NCBI GenBank assembly: GCA_018894105.1
Contig: CM032117.1
Span: 50,626,503 to 50,690,502 of the forward strand
Length of the DNA stretch: 64,000 nucleotides
Source: Jacaranda mimosifolia
Taxonomy: Eukaryota > Streptophyta > Magnoliopsida > Lamiales > Bignoniaceae
Reading direction: 5' to 3'
Below the pieces are notes generated by a model that had not been told where the DNA came from, did no database searches, and saw nothing but the letters and a program-made list of their open reading frames with translations. Shown here one piece after another: positions 12,901 to 26,378 of the stretch; the stretch's first letter is position 1, and each line of letters begins with the position of its first letter. The position numbers and the translations under genes are program-made.

Positions 12901-15018
12901 AGAATTAGATTTATCAGTAGCAATTATGAGAAAATTTATAAAATTTATGGAGATAAATTCTTATGCAAAAATCTTCAAAAGGTTAAATGATTATCTTTCA
13001 ATAATTGATATTCAACACCATATCTTAAAAATCATGAAAATAGACTAATTTATAATTCTCCAAATATTTATCAAGTTGCGGCAATGTCGGTTAACAAATA
13101 ATTAATATATATAAGTAGAACAAAATATTATTTTGTCCATGCATGTTGAGGTTATAATTAAACATAAAATAACATATTATTATGAATGTTATGACCTACT
13201 ACAATATCCACTTTTCCCCCCAAGATGTGATATAGGATTACACTTAAATATTCAGAAAAAAAAAAAAAAAGGTACTGAAACATCTAATGATGTAATCCAA
13301 AAGAATAAATCTATCTAGGTGACTCTTACAAGTAGTGCAATCATTGTTGGAGAGTAATAAACATGTTTATATCTTATTTTATAGTTTGTTCCATTGTTTA
13401 TTACTCTTATATTGAGAAGAAGTACTTGTTTTCTTTTTACTATTAACATATAAAGTTTAACCAATGCAAAAAAATAATATGTGAAGTACTTATCCAATTA
13501 AAAATTTGCAATTTTAAGCTCATGTGATTATATATTTGTCTATTCCTTATTATCAAGATTTTAAACATTTTCATAAGAAAATTTTCATATTTGCAAATTA
13601 TAATTTATTTGTACAAGGATCAACCTTTTGCTATAGATCCTGTAGCAATTCTTTGGGGGGAAAAAATCTATTGTTGGTTCTTAAACTTAATAACATAAAA
13701 CTAAAACTACAATATTGATTACTATAGCCATAACATATCAAATTCGAAATTTGAATTATAATAAAGAATGATAGATATCACCCTAAAAGAAGCAACAAGG
13801 GGTAGTGAAATTGGAAAAAAAAAAATTGCTCTTTAACATCTTTTATAAGGGGTTCAAACAATGAAGATATTGATCAAATACTATGTTTAGAACAAACAAT
13901 ATGAACGTTGGAAGGAAAGAAAGTAAAAAAGATAATAGAGCGCATAGACGGTGCAAATCCCATGGAAGAAGAAATATATTGCCTTAAATTGTTCTTAAAC
14001 TATGTTATAGGCTCAACATATTTTACAACTTCAAATAGCAATTTATTTTTTTTGTTTGTCTATTTAATAAGTATTTGGAATCAAATATAAGTAGAAAATA
14101 GTTCATAAAGCAAACAAACATGAAAAAAATATAGCAAAAAGAAAACTAAATAAGTTATCTGTATAGTACGTATACACCTTTCTAATTCTAATAGAAGCAT
14201 GGATGGGCTTGTCCTTCCTATCGACAACTTGAAACTATGTTGATTTGCTAATCTTTTTTTTAGCGAAGGCATATTATAAGTTGGACCAAATCTATGTGAA
14301 AACGAATTGATCATGCACGGGGGAATAATAATCCTAACCTATGATATATAGTCATATAATCTACTCGTGTAAAAATTAGCTTCAAATAAGGTTATCATGA
14401 TTTCATATGTTTTTGTCTCACTTTTAATTTGCAAAACATAAGAATATTAGGAGGAATGTTGCAAATAAACGTACTTACTCCACTAAAAGATGAAATAATA
14501 AAATAGAAAATAAAATATGAATTGAAATAAAGGATTGAAACTAGCTTTTCTAATTGTACTTGTTTGTATATCCAATTAAATGATTAGTTTCTTGAGATAA
14601 TATTTTAGTAGTTCACAACAAGGTTGAGCACACCAGAGTCAGGCAACTTAATGGATTTTTCATATTTTCAGAATCTCTCAACTTAACCAAACAGCTCATT
14701 GCATTAAAAATGTGATTAAAATCATCTTGCAAGTACAATAGAAAAAACAATTTCAAATAAGCCTTGAGTTAAACTTACCCAAATTTTAATTACTTTTAAG
14801 TTCATATGGCTCATTTAAAATGGACTGATGTAGTAAATGAAATAAGCACTTAGCTTTTCTTTATCTCATAGGGTTAGAGGAAAAATAAATACTGTTAAAG
14901 ATGATTTTGACAAAATGATTACATTTATAATAAATCACATAACATAGTATTTATAGAGAGCGCAGTGGCAACAAATGGCAATTCACTGTACGAAAAGAAA
15001 AACATATAGCAGTTTGTC
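9991..15018. other. Long AT-rich gene-free stretch
   Basis: Very AT-rich, with poly-A/T runs and a (TA)n run at about 11767-11785. Short reading frames such as those around 12564-12990 and 13133-14314 are Lys/Asn/Ile/Phe-rich, overlap on both strands and match no family I know. I call nothing here. Confidence 0.5.
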
Positions 15019-18000
15019 TCAGGGTAGAGTTGGGGAAAGGGCAGGCTTTGCAACTTTCAGCTCTCCACAGTCACTAATATAGAGAGTTTTAAGAGGCCTG
15101 TCCCAGATGGCACGAGCAGTTTTGGCTCTTCCATCTCCGATAAACTCTGCAAAATCATTGTATTGCCGAATTCTTTCAGCTGGTTTGTAAGTCGGAATCG
15201 AAGCTATGGCTGTAACGACATCCAGCCCTGTAATAGCAGATGGCAGAGGAAAAAAGATATCAAAAACTTTACAGCATTGTCTCTTTCAAAAATCAGTTAT
15301 TTTGTTTGTTCATCTGTATAAGTTTTGTTGTAATGGAGTGCAAGAAAATAAAAACAGAATACGAGTTTTAACTCTGCTTCATCAATACATATATACCCAC
15401 GCACATATGTCAACCGCACATCAATATTAAATAAAATTCAGTAAATTCAGCACGAGAACTAGGCACGTATGTTCCGAAGGGTAGATAATATGCAGCTACT
15501 AAATTGTTTTGAGCTTGACACCCATCTCATCAGGAAATTGGAAAAAAAAAAAAAAAAATGGACTCATTTTTTGTGTGAGTCTGGTCGGTAAAGTGATCAT
15601 ATATTACCCAGTTAAATAAGAAAATATATAATGATGAGTTTGAAATATGATCATTCGAAGAATTATTAGTAAAAAGAAAAAAAAAAGGGGCAGGAGAAGA
15701 AGCCTGCAAAGAGGCAAGACACTTGGTCCCAGCTAGGCAACTTCTGTTGAGTAAAACGTAGTCATATACTTCTATAGATTGGCATCACAAACACTTCAAA
15801 AAGAAAGGACTTCAAATTTTTCTGTACTAAACAAGCAAAACTAGAAGTGGCACAATGTGCTCAACAGTTACGTGGGAGTGACGGACAAGCAGTCCGCAAG
15901 TAATCATCCTACCTCAAATTTAAGTCTTATCAATGATTCAGGACTAGCATATTCTTTAAATAAATTTTATCAACTATGGATGCTCATTATGTGAATTTGA
16001 TTTAAAAATCTGGTAAGAATCGATCCAGCAATCGATCTTCATCAACTCAATATTATTGAGGAACCAATCCAGTCTTAGAATGACTCTTGCTACTTGACCT
16101 TCGAGTTGCTCATTATACATGCATCTATTTATCTTCCTAGTGATGAAAACATGAGTAAGTATCATCATATTCGTCTGAGTGCTTCAACTTGAGATCTTTA
16201 TCTACATTCATATCATATCGTATAACCACCTTACCCAGTAGTTACATAGTCTCATAATGAAATTTCAGTCAATGCTATGATGACCACAAAAAGGAATGAT
16301 CCAACTAAAGAGATTAGTACTACAACATGGTCTGAAAAATATTTTAGTTCAGAACCTTCTCAAAACTCTCCCTTTAAAGCTCTAGATTTTTGTCTCATAT
16401 GGATATTCAACTGTCAATTGCATTCAATCAATCTACATTTTGGTTCTTGCACAACAACGCGAATAGCATGGCTCAGCATGTGGTAGCATAAAACTAAGCC
16501 ATTAAGATAGAAACTGGTAGCAAATCAATTCATATTCAATTGTCAATCATGATTTTTAGGTACCAACTTGACGGCACCAAATGCATTGTACTTAGTGTTT
16601 GACACTAAAATGCAGCAAAGCACCTCACTGTAGTAGAGATATATTTTGCATAACTAGAAATAGCAGGCAGTTTGAGCAGAATAGCTTCTACACTGCTAAA
16701 CCCAGTACTGACCTAGAGATGACATAAAGACCAAATAGAAATGTGGAATTCACAAACAAAATGAGCAGAGATACAACAGGACCCTGACTTTAGATCTCAA
16801 CAACATTAGATTCTGTACCATCTAATTTGCAAGAACTACGAATTTGATTTTAAAATAGGAAATGAACAGTTTTTTAGCAATCAACTTCAACAATTTGATC
16901 TCATTTAGCTTAAATCAAGTTATAGAAAGACTAATCAGAAATTCCAAGTTTATCCTCAACTTGTGCTGCACGAATTTGTTCTTTCTAGTGGTCCAAAACT
17001 GTGAAATAGAATTATCATCACACTGGGTTGAAAACTTCATTTTCAGAAATCTCTTCACTTTCAGTTGGTTGTATTAGAGAACAACTTTATCCAAGAATCA
17101 GATAGTCAGGGAGTGACATTTTCAGAAATTCTCAATAACACAGCAGAATGTTTAGATACTAGAACTACCAAATACATATATTACTTCAAAACCAACTCAA
17201 AATACTCTGAGTTGAACATTGGATTGTCCGATTGCCTACGGCAGTGAAACAATTTAAAATCTTGGTTCTCACAGGAATAAGCCTAAATTTTCATCGCGCA
17301 TAATTTGGTGTCGAAGAATTGAGCCATTAAAACTGAAATTTGCCAAAAACAAAAGAAAAATGGATGCAGGTTCAATATAATAACTTTCAATACTAACTTT
17401 TTAGGGAACAGTCTCATACCATCCAAATAATCCTAAATATAGTTCCATCAGACGAGTAGATGTACCTAGGCTCGAACCTTATCCCTCCCTTTCTATCAGA
17501 TTCTCTCGTATCCTCACAAAATAATATATGAAAAAATCAACAGACATTCGGCAGTTACTGGTTACTCTTCCCACAATATGAACAAGCCTTCTCCTCTATG
17601 GAGCCAGATATCTTTTTGTTACATCTAAATCACTCTAAATTTTGTTGCTATCTTAATCACTTGAAATTACTCTGATAGTTCGCGCTATGCTGGAAACCAG
17701 TGTCCCTCTTAACATTGTGATGTTTTGCATATCAAAGATTGCAGGTAACAACATGGATTGACTATAAATCTTATGGTTATTTCTTATATTTGCAAGCTTG
17801 GTACTAATACGCACCTGAACTTTAAAGATCACCACTTTCGGACGAAATAAAATATAATCACAATTATATCGAAGCATTTAAATTCAGAATGACAACGGTA
17901 GGATAGAAGTTAAATTGCACTAGCTTAATAAACTCACCTTCAAGCACAGATCCAAACACAATATTCTTACTATCAAGCTGCGGGCAAGGGCCGGGCCCAG

Positions 18001-18616
18001 TGGTAATCAAGAACTCTACGTTATGATAATTTGGGCTGAGCTTCAAATCATCATCATCATCATTTTCAGACAAGCACAAAGAAACTAAACCGGGCCTCGA
18101 GTGTTCCAACAGAAATGCCTTAGAATCAACAGTCTCAGTGTTTCTAACCAGCTTAACCGGCGGCTTAACCTCTCCTTTGTCTCTGCGTCCCTGTCGGCCC
18201 GCCACGAAGAACTGGCCCGGGAATATTTTCTGGACCAACGTGCCCTTGTAGGTGGATCCCGAGGAGCCATTGCACATGGCTTTGAAGTTGGACACAGTGA
18301 CTGGAACTAGGTTTCCGTAAAGGCCGAGGACGAGGCGGCCGAGGGGCTCGGATTCGGCGCATACGGAGAGGTCGTACTCACCAAGGGTGCGGTTGAGGAA
18401 GTAAGACGGGCAGATGCTGAAGTCTAGAAACACTCTGTCGGTGACGGTGGTGTCTGGTGGAAGAGGGGTGGCGGCGGCGGAGGAAGTGAGGGGGGTGGAA
18501 AGGGGAAGAGTGGTGGAGAGGAATAGAAGGGAACGGCGGTTTACGGCGAGGCGGTGGTGGCGGAGGTGAGGTGGGAGGGGATTGGGGGTGAAGTAGCAAG
18601 CGGAGGAGCAGGCCAT
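15019..18616 (-). CDS. CYP28: Chloroplast cyclophilin-type protein, CYP28-like, two exons, 295 aa
   Basis: Exon 1 is 18616-17938 and exon 2 is 15227-15019. The 2,710-bp intron has clean ends (AAG/GTGAGT and TTACAG/GG), and the join restores SVLEGLDVVT. The N-terminus is Ser/Pro/Arg-rich, with a twin-arginine word (NRRSLLFL, residues 26-33), a hydrophobic run and an AAA site at 47-49. That is a bipartite signal expected for Tat-dependent thylakoid-lumen import. The cyclophilin fold follows from about residue 59: PLGRLVLGLYG, VSNFKAMC, VQKIFPGQFFVAGR, LVSLCLSEND, NVEFLITTGPGPCPQLD, NIVFGSVLEGLDVV. The catalytic Arg of cyclophilin A is Lys here, and the FMxQ core is FFVA, so isomerase activity is doubtful. 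The start at 18616 has a strong ACCATGG context; an in-frame ATG at 18715 would add 33 residues. Sequence motifs match what I recall of Arabidopsis CYP28. Confidence 0.9.
15228..17937 (-). other. Large intron of the CYP28-like gene
   Basis: The intron is AT-rich and has no coding potential on either strand. Short frames inside (for example at 16277-16486 and 16862-17247) match nothing I recognise. No transposon ends were identified. Confidence 0.7.
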
Positions 18617-18715
18617 GGTGAGCGGCAGTGCATGGCGTAGGTGGCGGCGGGAGTGGAGGGATAGAGGACGAAGAGTGGGGAAGGTGCGCCTATGTGGAAC
18701 ATTTGGATGCCACAC

Positions 18716-20905
18716 AAGTGAGATTATAGTGTGGGGTAGACTGTATCTTGATAGTGTTTTTCTGGATAATGAGCTCTAAAAGCACACTAAAATGCGCTTG
18801 AAATTGACATCTTTGCCTTTACTCGTTTGAATCAACACTAAACGGTAAAAATTATATGATATGAAAATTTTGGTGTGTTAACAATGAAATTATCATGACC
18901 GTTTATTGCTGAAAATTATGCATAAAAACGTTCATATTTTTCACTTCATTAAGGCATATATATAAGCTATTGGAGCTACTGTGGCTCTTGAAAAAATAAT
19001 GTGTGAATTATTTGTTAGCTTTAAGTTTCACTCAGGTTCTGGTCAGGTTTTCTTTTGCTACATGGAGTTGTTTAGTTTGAAAACAGTTTGAGTTAGTGCG
19101 TGATTTTGTTCGGTATTTGAATCTTCAATTTTGATTCGAAAGTTTAAGATAATATAATTTACTTGAAATTAAGACAGTACAATCTTTTAGGTTGCATAAT
19201 GAAATCGATTTTTGTTAAGAAAGAAACAAATTATGAAAAATAAACAAAGAATTTCAAAGTGCCTAACAAATTATTCCAATCCAAAAACAAACACATTAAT
19301 ACAAGTGTTTTCAAATCCTAAATTATTGTGAATGCTCTTTTAAGATGTTTCGATAAACAAACACGATCACTTAATTTATTTCTCACTTATTTCCTCTTTT
19401 TATAATTTTAATTTTGATTTATCATGTATTCTCTCTATCATCCATTTCTAATATTAATGTGCATTATCTCTCATCTCCTCCTTCCCACCATCACTTGTTC
19501 ATAATTCAGCCAAAGAAAGATTGTTACCACCTACCTAACCTAACCAGACTAAAAGACTCAGAAGGAATTCTTTGATCCGAAGAAGTTGGCATAAAGACTA
19601 CAACTTACAATCCTGCACCTAACGTAACATCTACCATAGCTACATCACTAGTGAAATTTGTCATCACCACTCTTATTATTTTAAGTCTGACCTAACTATG
19701 ACATAGAGTTGGATAAATTATATTTTCTTCAGAAATTTACTCATAGAGGTGGAGAATGGTGGCTAAAATTGTCAGCTTGCATTGGATTTAATTGTGATCT
19801 GATTCTGGGGAACGAAATATTCTGTTAATTTTTGTGGACAACGAAAGAATTTATTGTAGTGCAGGCCAAATAGTTGTTGAGGGTCTAATTCTTTTGGCTG
19901 AAGAAAATGGATTTCCGATTATTAATTAATTAATGTCCCATTTATTTCAGGTGAGCAAAGTATTTCAACATATTTTGAATGGAAGTGGCTGGATGTGAGC
20001 CGTTTTTGATTTAGTGAGAAACATTGGGGCTCGGAATGCGTTGAGATATGCTTACAACTTTGATCCTTATGTTTCTTTGATGAGCTTTCTGATGGGGATA
20101 AGTTTTATTTGTGAATGGAAGTCCATTTTGTTGGATTTGGATTCCCTGCTGTGCATTTGAAACCAAGTACTATATGCCCTTCTGCCATTAAATATTGAAC
20201 TTATTCCTTTAGAAGTCGGAATTAGTAAAATTTCAGAATTGAAATCGAATCCGCATAACATGAAAGCAGAGTTGTATGGCAGAGTAAGGAGAAACTTAGA
20301 AAAGGATGGATCTTGAGAATGCATTAGCAGCAAGAAATTTTACATTTAGAAACCGTGGTTCATTTCTATAGCATTGTTCAATTTTACGTTAGAATGATGC
20401 CATGAATCGTTGTTTGACTCCAAAAGCAAAACTGCAAGTGTGGAAGTACTTGAATTCTTCATATGCTTTCTCATATTATAGATATTCCTGTTGTTCCCCC
20501 AAAGAAGAGGTATTGCTTCTCTAATCAGTCGTCTCATTTTTCCTGGTGCAATGATTAATATTCTCACAATTACTGAAGTTACTTTTTCTGTACTTACAGC
20601 AAAGCTATGGATTGAGATTAATACAGGCAGTTGATGAAACATTTTATGATAGGAATATGCAGTACACAGAAATTATAGTTCTTCGGATACAAAAGCAAAT
20701 GTTAGAATATTATAGAAAGAAACAACTAATAATTGTATCTTTGCTCAGTTTTCATCGTTTTCAACTAAAAGAACAAGAAAGTCCTAATTGCCATATGGAA
20801 GGTGAAATAGTTGTAAACACCCTTATCCCAGCAGACAATTGTGTTCTCTTGAAAGGTAGTAGACATATGATAAAGAGATGAACAATCTAAATGGGCTTGT
20901 TCTTT
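18716..20905. other. Intergenic DNA
   Basis: The first few hundred bases should hold the CYP28 promoter. No convincing coding exons were found. Frames at 20067-20333, 20346-20642 and 20612-20881 overlap antisense to one another and look random. Confidence 0.4.
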
Positions 20906-21199
20906 CTACATGATGATCCATTGATCTATCCTTCCTAATGCGAATACGTTGTTCTCCACTTTATTCTTTGGGAAAAGGAGAAACTGAGGAGTTTCTACTG
21001 ACAAGGAGCATTTGTACCATGATTTCTTCATGACGGAGATGTTCTTGTGATGAAAACAAACACTGGCATAAGCATCTTTTGACTTGTGCAGTTCACAGCT
21101 GCAATTTCTATGATATGGCCTTCGCTCTTTCTCGGTTTGATAAGTTGATATGCTTCCTTGAAAGCATTGTAAAAATACATCCTCAGCGATCGTGTTCAT
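20906..21199 (-). CDS. Small uncharacterised plant protein, RRPYHRNCSCELHK family, 97 aa
   Basis: An uninterrupted frame starts at an ATG and carries FQGSIS, ERRPYHRNCSCELHKSK, then NISVMKKSWYKCSLS. The order and spacing match the minus-strand gene at the right edge of the window (FEGCIS, IQRRPYHKNCKCALHK, NVSYPIRRSWSEGCLSL) and the split copy at 22720-23622. Shared features are a G-x-I-S word, a PYH(R/K)NC core with a second Cys two residues on, a following x-HK, and a C-terminal Ser-rich word. I believe this is a plant-specific family of unknown function; I know no reaction or partner. There is no signal peptide or membrane segment. Whether this copy is transcribed cannot be told. Confidence 0.6.
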   Translation of the reverse strand: MNTIAEDVFLQCFQGSISTYQTEKERRPYHRNCSCELHKSKDAYASVCFHHKNISVMKKSWYKCSLSVETPQFLLFPKNKVENNVFALGRIDQWIIM

Positions 21200-22719
21200 C
21201 TCTCCCTCTCTCTCCCTCCGTGGGCTGTGGGGTCCAATGATGAAATCTGGAAGACTTGAAAGTCAGTCACTAATATGAAGATATTTATTGAATGGAAAAT
21301 GGATTGAGGTTAACTGTTTTCTACTGGCAATATATTTTGGAGGACTACAATTTTTGAAAGTGGAAACTTCCAGCATTAGAATCAAAGGATGCTTGGTTGG
21401 CATGTGTTGAGACAACATAGGAGCCGGCTATGACAGATGATTTGACTTTATAAGTCTTGATTCCTTGATGTCCTTATCAATGCAGATACTTGGAGACTTG
21501 TCTTGCTTGGCCTGCTTTGGCCCACTGAATAGTGATGATCCGGATTTCTGTTTTCTTTGAGGTAAGCCTGCTCAACGGCCTCTTAACTAACTTTTCTTTG
21601 GCCTTTATAATGTGGGTTTTATTTTCTTGTTTTGGCCATTACATTATAATTAATCAGTTGATATATGTTTCTGTTCTCATATGCTGACAAAAATTTGTAT
21701 GCAACTATGCAATAGACTTTGAATTGAACGGAATATTTTTCTTCTTTTGTTATGGGCTATCAAAATTCCTCAACCCAAACAATATTCTAAAGAACTAGAC
21801 AACACAATGAGATAATTGACATCCTTCTTGACTGCTAGCAATCCCATAATATTGTGGCACATGTTCCATAAGAAAATGAAATATCTACAGACTCTAATGT
21901 ATAGTAAGAAATAGGGTGCTGCTTAACACTTGTGATAATCTTTCTCTGTGCTTAATCATAAAGAAACACAATATAGCGAGGAATTGTTTATTCAATCATT
22001 TTTTAATTGTGCTAAAAGTTGAGTCATTTTTCAGATCTGTTGCCAGACATGAAGGCCCATCTACAACCAGCATATATATAGTGAGGAGTTTTGTCTGAAA
22101 AGATACAGGGGAATAGTTTGTAAACTATAAGTCACTTTACTCTTTCTATGTAGGACAAGATAGGGTATCATGATTAAGCAACAATCATGAATCATCTTAT
22201 CTATCATGCATTATCATATCCTCTCCTAATTCAGCTTTCACAGACAAGTTTAACCTCCATAGGTACAAAAAACACTATTCTACTGATTGTTCATGGTTGT
22301 CTCTGACTCGATGTATCTGAATCTTTTTGAACTCAAGAATGTTGGTTTTCTTCTAAGATGTTGGCTGCTCTAAAGGCTCGTAGTTTGATACTTGGATACT
22401 GTTACATGTTATATGCTGCTAATTAAATGAATAAGCAAATTATTTGGTTGAAAGCTGTAGGTTATTGTGAAATGCGCAAAGCATGATACCATGGAAAGAA
22501 AATGATTATAAAAGCAATCAATATATTTGTCAACAAGTGGCAGGGTTAAGACAGAAGAAGCACTCACACCTTACAAAAGTTTCTTTCACGTTGAACAGTG
22601 AGGACTAAGCACAACTAAGGTACAATAGTTTCTTGATTCCAGCCTCCTCCCCTGTGCTATCTAGTCGACAAGTGTTACTGATAACCGCTTTGTAGAGAAA
22701 AGATTGATGAGGAGAGATT
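21200..22719. other. Intergenic DNA between two copies of the small-protein family
   Basis: A CTCTCTCC-type pyrimidine tract lies at about 21202-21220, just upstream of the minus-strand gene, as in a plant 5' leader. Nothing else was recognised. Confidence 0.4.
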
Positions 22720-23622
22720 CTACGTACAGGTTGAGAGGGCCATCGAACATTTAGCAGATGATATTTTTTCAAAGAATGAGACTTTCCTGTGCAGTGGTGT
22801 ATTCAGGAATTTAGGTAAGTGGGGTCAAAATATTACAAAAAAATAAATTCAAAATAATTAATATTTAATAAAAATAAAATTTAAATACATTAATCCAATT
22901 GTCTTCGATGAGTTTTCATATTCTGAACGTCGTCATAATATCATCATCCAAAAGCAAATAACTTATATTTTTTTGGTCTTTAATTTTTTTTTTTAAATCC
23001 CAAGTGGTGAATAATATAAAAAAAAAGGGAATTTTTTGGAAAATTGGTGGTGGGAATTGGGGGACAGTGATTTGGGGCTTTGTTTTGCTGCTTTTTGGTG
23101 GGGGAGAGGGAGAGGAGAGAAAGACTTGAAGTGGCAGTTTAGCTGAGTGAGGGACCAAAGTTGTAATTAAAATTTGATCCTATTTTTTTTTTTTTTTTTT
23201 TTTTTTCAGTTTCAAGGGGCCAAAACTACATAAGAGGTAAAATAGATGGGTGGTGCGACAATGAGGTCTCGAACCAATGATTTGCCACCGCATTGATTTT
23301 ACACTCCACTTGATGATCAATTGTGTTGGGGTCATTTTGATTTTAAGTGGAATCAAAATATTATATATTCATCATTTTTATATAAATATATATATATATA
23401 TATATATAAATGACAAGTGGGGTCAATTGACCCCACATTTGTGGCCGTAAATCCGCCACTGTGTACCAAAGCTTTTGTACGGGAACTTTTCAACTTGTGT
23501 ACGGCACACCCACAATTGCGGTGATATGGGCTTTGCTGAATTTCCGTATCGTATGGTGATATGCTTCCTTTGAAGTCGCACCAAAGTAGCATCTCAAGAG
23601 TCTCAATCTGGATATTATTCTC
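22720..23622 (-). pseudogene. Second copy of the small-protein family, split by a transposon
   Basis: Read on the minus strand, the 5' part gives ETLEMLLWCDFKGSIS, IQQSPYHRNCGCAVHKLK, then SSRTKALVH, ending at about 23459. A transposon (about 22792-23461) follows. The frame resumes beyond it as RKVSFFEKISSAKCSMALS with a stop at 22720. Removing the insert and one copy of the flanking 5-bp repeat rejoins the two parts in frame. The resumed part aligns with NISVMKKSW-YKCSLS of the 20906-21199 copy. RRPYH has become QSPYH. The upstream start is unclear, so the left bound is approximate. With the insert in place the protein would be truncated. Confidence 0.6.
22792..23461. mobile_element. DNA transposon/MITE with CAGTGGYG termini, about 670 bp
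   Basis: The left end CAGTGGTGTATTCAGG matches the inverted right end CAGTGGCGGATTTACGG. Both continue into a shared GTGGGGTC block. The interior is non-coding and contains a T-run (about 23177-23208) and a (TA)n run (about 23387-23409). The flanks carry a CTGTG direct repeat, which overlaps the terminal CACTG and makes the exact boundary uncertain. Superfamily is undecided: the ends resemble hAT-type CAGTGGCGGA repeats, but no 8-bp duplication is seen. Confidence 0.65.
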
Positions 23623-23722
23623 TTTATGCCTTCTCCGTGTGATAGAAATTGCATGAAGACTTGTTTATGATTCCACAACCGATCTGTATATATATGGATC
23701 CCCCCCCAAGTCACCATATTTT

Positions 23723-26337
23723 TCTACTGTCATTGAGATTATGAAACTATATCTCACTGATTAGTACAAGGGATAAACTTGGAGAAAGTTCTAGTTCCTA
23801 CACTGTTATGCTGAAAAGTATTATTCTTTAGAATAACACAAGTTCTGCTTCTGCCTTCCAAGTGCAGAAAGACATAAAATTCTTGGAATTACAACTCTTT
23901 TTAGGCTTAGTTTTTCCACAATTAATTAGTCGGAGATGTTCTTAGCTAGTTTTCTCCAAAAGAACATAATTTTGACCGTATTGTTTGATTTATTTGTATA
24001 TATTTGGATGCATGGTGAGTGTTAAGAGGACATGGATCCTTCTACGCACCCAAGTTTGTCTGCTGAATTTTGTAGTTATTGCCCGCCGCTGATAAAGAAA
24101 ACGGGAATTTTTTTGATAACATCGCATCTTTTTATAATCAACATGCATGTAGTCTGCTCCTTAGTTGATACATATGTACCTTACTAGTCACAATTTCTTA
24201 CCTTATACTTCCTATTCTAATTATATATTTACTGCTGAGATTCTTTGTAGCTAGATCAAATCAAAGGAATTCATGGGCTCTATGTAGGTAGAGTCTTGAT
24301 TGTGTTGAAAGAAAATTATCTTTTTTGTCTAGTGCGCAAAATTTCTTGTTCAGGAAGAGCAACATATGATTGATCTTTGTTGTGCTAAATGAACATCACC
24401 TGTCCAATGGGATATGCATCTTCATCACAGCAACATTACATGTACTTTGATTCTTTCCCCTATGAATCTGGAGAAAATGTTTATATACAGTAATTAACAG
24501 GGAAAAATATGAGTAGCTTCAGGATGCTGGGGACACAAGTAAAAACAAGAGTTTTAGTCCTTTGCTAGTCTATTACATGAAATCGATGCATACACACACA
24601 TGAGAAAGCAAGCACACGTGTGTGTATCCTTTTAGTGCATTAATATTTTTCCTAGTTCAATATCTTTGGACTGACTCGATTTAGGCTTGGGAGTAATTTT
24701 TTGAAGTGATCGAGAACTATTTGTATTAAGGTTGAAAAGTTCTTAGTGGACGATTTAAAAAATTTATAACATGAAATTATAAGTGATTTCGATAGCATAC
24801 CTTACAAATAGAGTTGGTTTATGTATTTATATTTATTGTTGATTGTCGAGCACTTAGGGTCTGACTTGGCATATTTTGTGACATCTACATTGTTTAGAAT
24901 TAATAGTTTAGATTCAGGTTGAATGATTAAATTTGACTCAATTGTAAAATAAGAATATCTTTGACATTTTTCAAGCTCCGCCATCAAGACTCATACATGT
25001 TAAAGTTTCCTAACTATTCATAGACAACACATGAATTTTAAGAGTCTATAGTCCAATTCATACAATGATTACATTATAATTTTATATAATAAAGGGATGA
25101 ATAAGTTAAAAAAATTTGCATCTCTGAACATTTTTTTTTTTTATATGTATATATAAGAGCAACCCTTCGCAAGTATAATAACAGTAGCTGATAAGGTTGA
25201 CTAAATAAATATGCTAAGTATAAATTGACGAGAAGTGTACTTAATAGGAAACTCTCAAGCCCCGTAAGTATCCTCTCGTTCCAAGAAGCTTTTATGTTTT
25301 CACTTGTTGATTGTGCTTCAAGTCCCATATTTCAGAATTTAATTCATATATATGGGAAGGAATTAAATAGTTAAGAGTTTGAATAAGCCTCATCATATAC
25401 TTTTAGTAATAAGTTGATTATTAATTATATATATTTTGTTGAGCTACAACTTGCAAAGATTGCAAGAGTTTATCTTAAAACAAGCTTAATTTCCATCTAA
25501 TATTAGTACACTGAACTTGAAATATAATATAATATGATTTTCTTTTGTAATTATTCTTATAACTTTGAAATCATGTCTGAGAGACATGTGAAAATTCTTA
25601 ACTTTTTAATTTAAAATAACATACCTTCGGATGATAAATTTAAAAGGCTAATGCCTTTCGAAACTGTTTGATTATTCATATGTGTAGGAGTATTAATTGT
25701 TCTTTGTTCTTGAACAAATTTGAATTTGACAAAGAAAAAAAGAAAAAGAAAAAGTATGTTGAATAAAAAATATGACAATGTCTCCCCCCCGCCCCCCCAC
25801 CCCTTTTTCTTTTGTGTGTAATTTGATTCTAAACAAAACAAATATAAAAAAAATACCTTGAAGGAGAACTCTTTACTTAAAAAATTGTCAAATAATTGCA
25901 TGTACCACAAGATGAGAACTTAATTTATTTTATTGTATGTTTGGTGCGGGTGAGGATAAGATAATCAAATAAAATAGAATACATTATTTAGGACAGTTAT
26001 TCAACAAGTTGGCAAGTATTAATATTAGAAAAAGTTATTTATCTTTTTTTTGGAATGCATGTGTATTATGAGCATCATTTTTTGCTTGTGATTTTTGACA
26101 AATTAGAATATAAAGAGAAATATTAATTGTTATTTTAAGAAAAATACCAATTGTGAAGCCTACCATTTTCATTTTGTTTCATGTGATTGATGAAATTCTG
26201 AATGATTATTTGAAAAGAAAACAAAACATTACAACAAAAAACTGAAAAAAAAATTCTGATGAATAGGATACGGTTACAAATGAAGATAGTTATGATAGAT
26301 TTTTGATGGATTACTAATAAATTTAAAAAATGAGCAA

Positions 26338-26378
<41 letters not shown>

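Noticed and set aside
12564..12990. Two overlapping antisense frames of 102-119 codons
   Set aside because: AT-rich low-complexity composition, no domain, both strands open for the same reason.
18085..18599. Overlapping frames in and opposite the cyclophilin exon 1
   Set aside because: Alternate-frame readings of the GC-rich transit peptide and cyclophilin region. The exon structure and family motifs support only the CYP28 frame.
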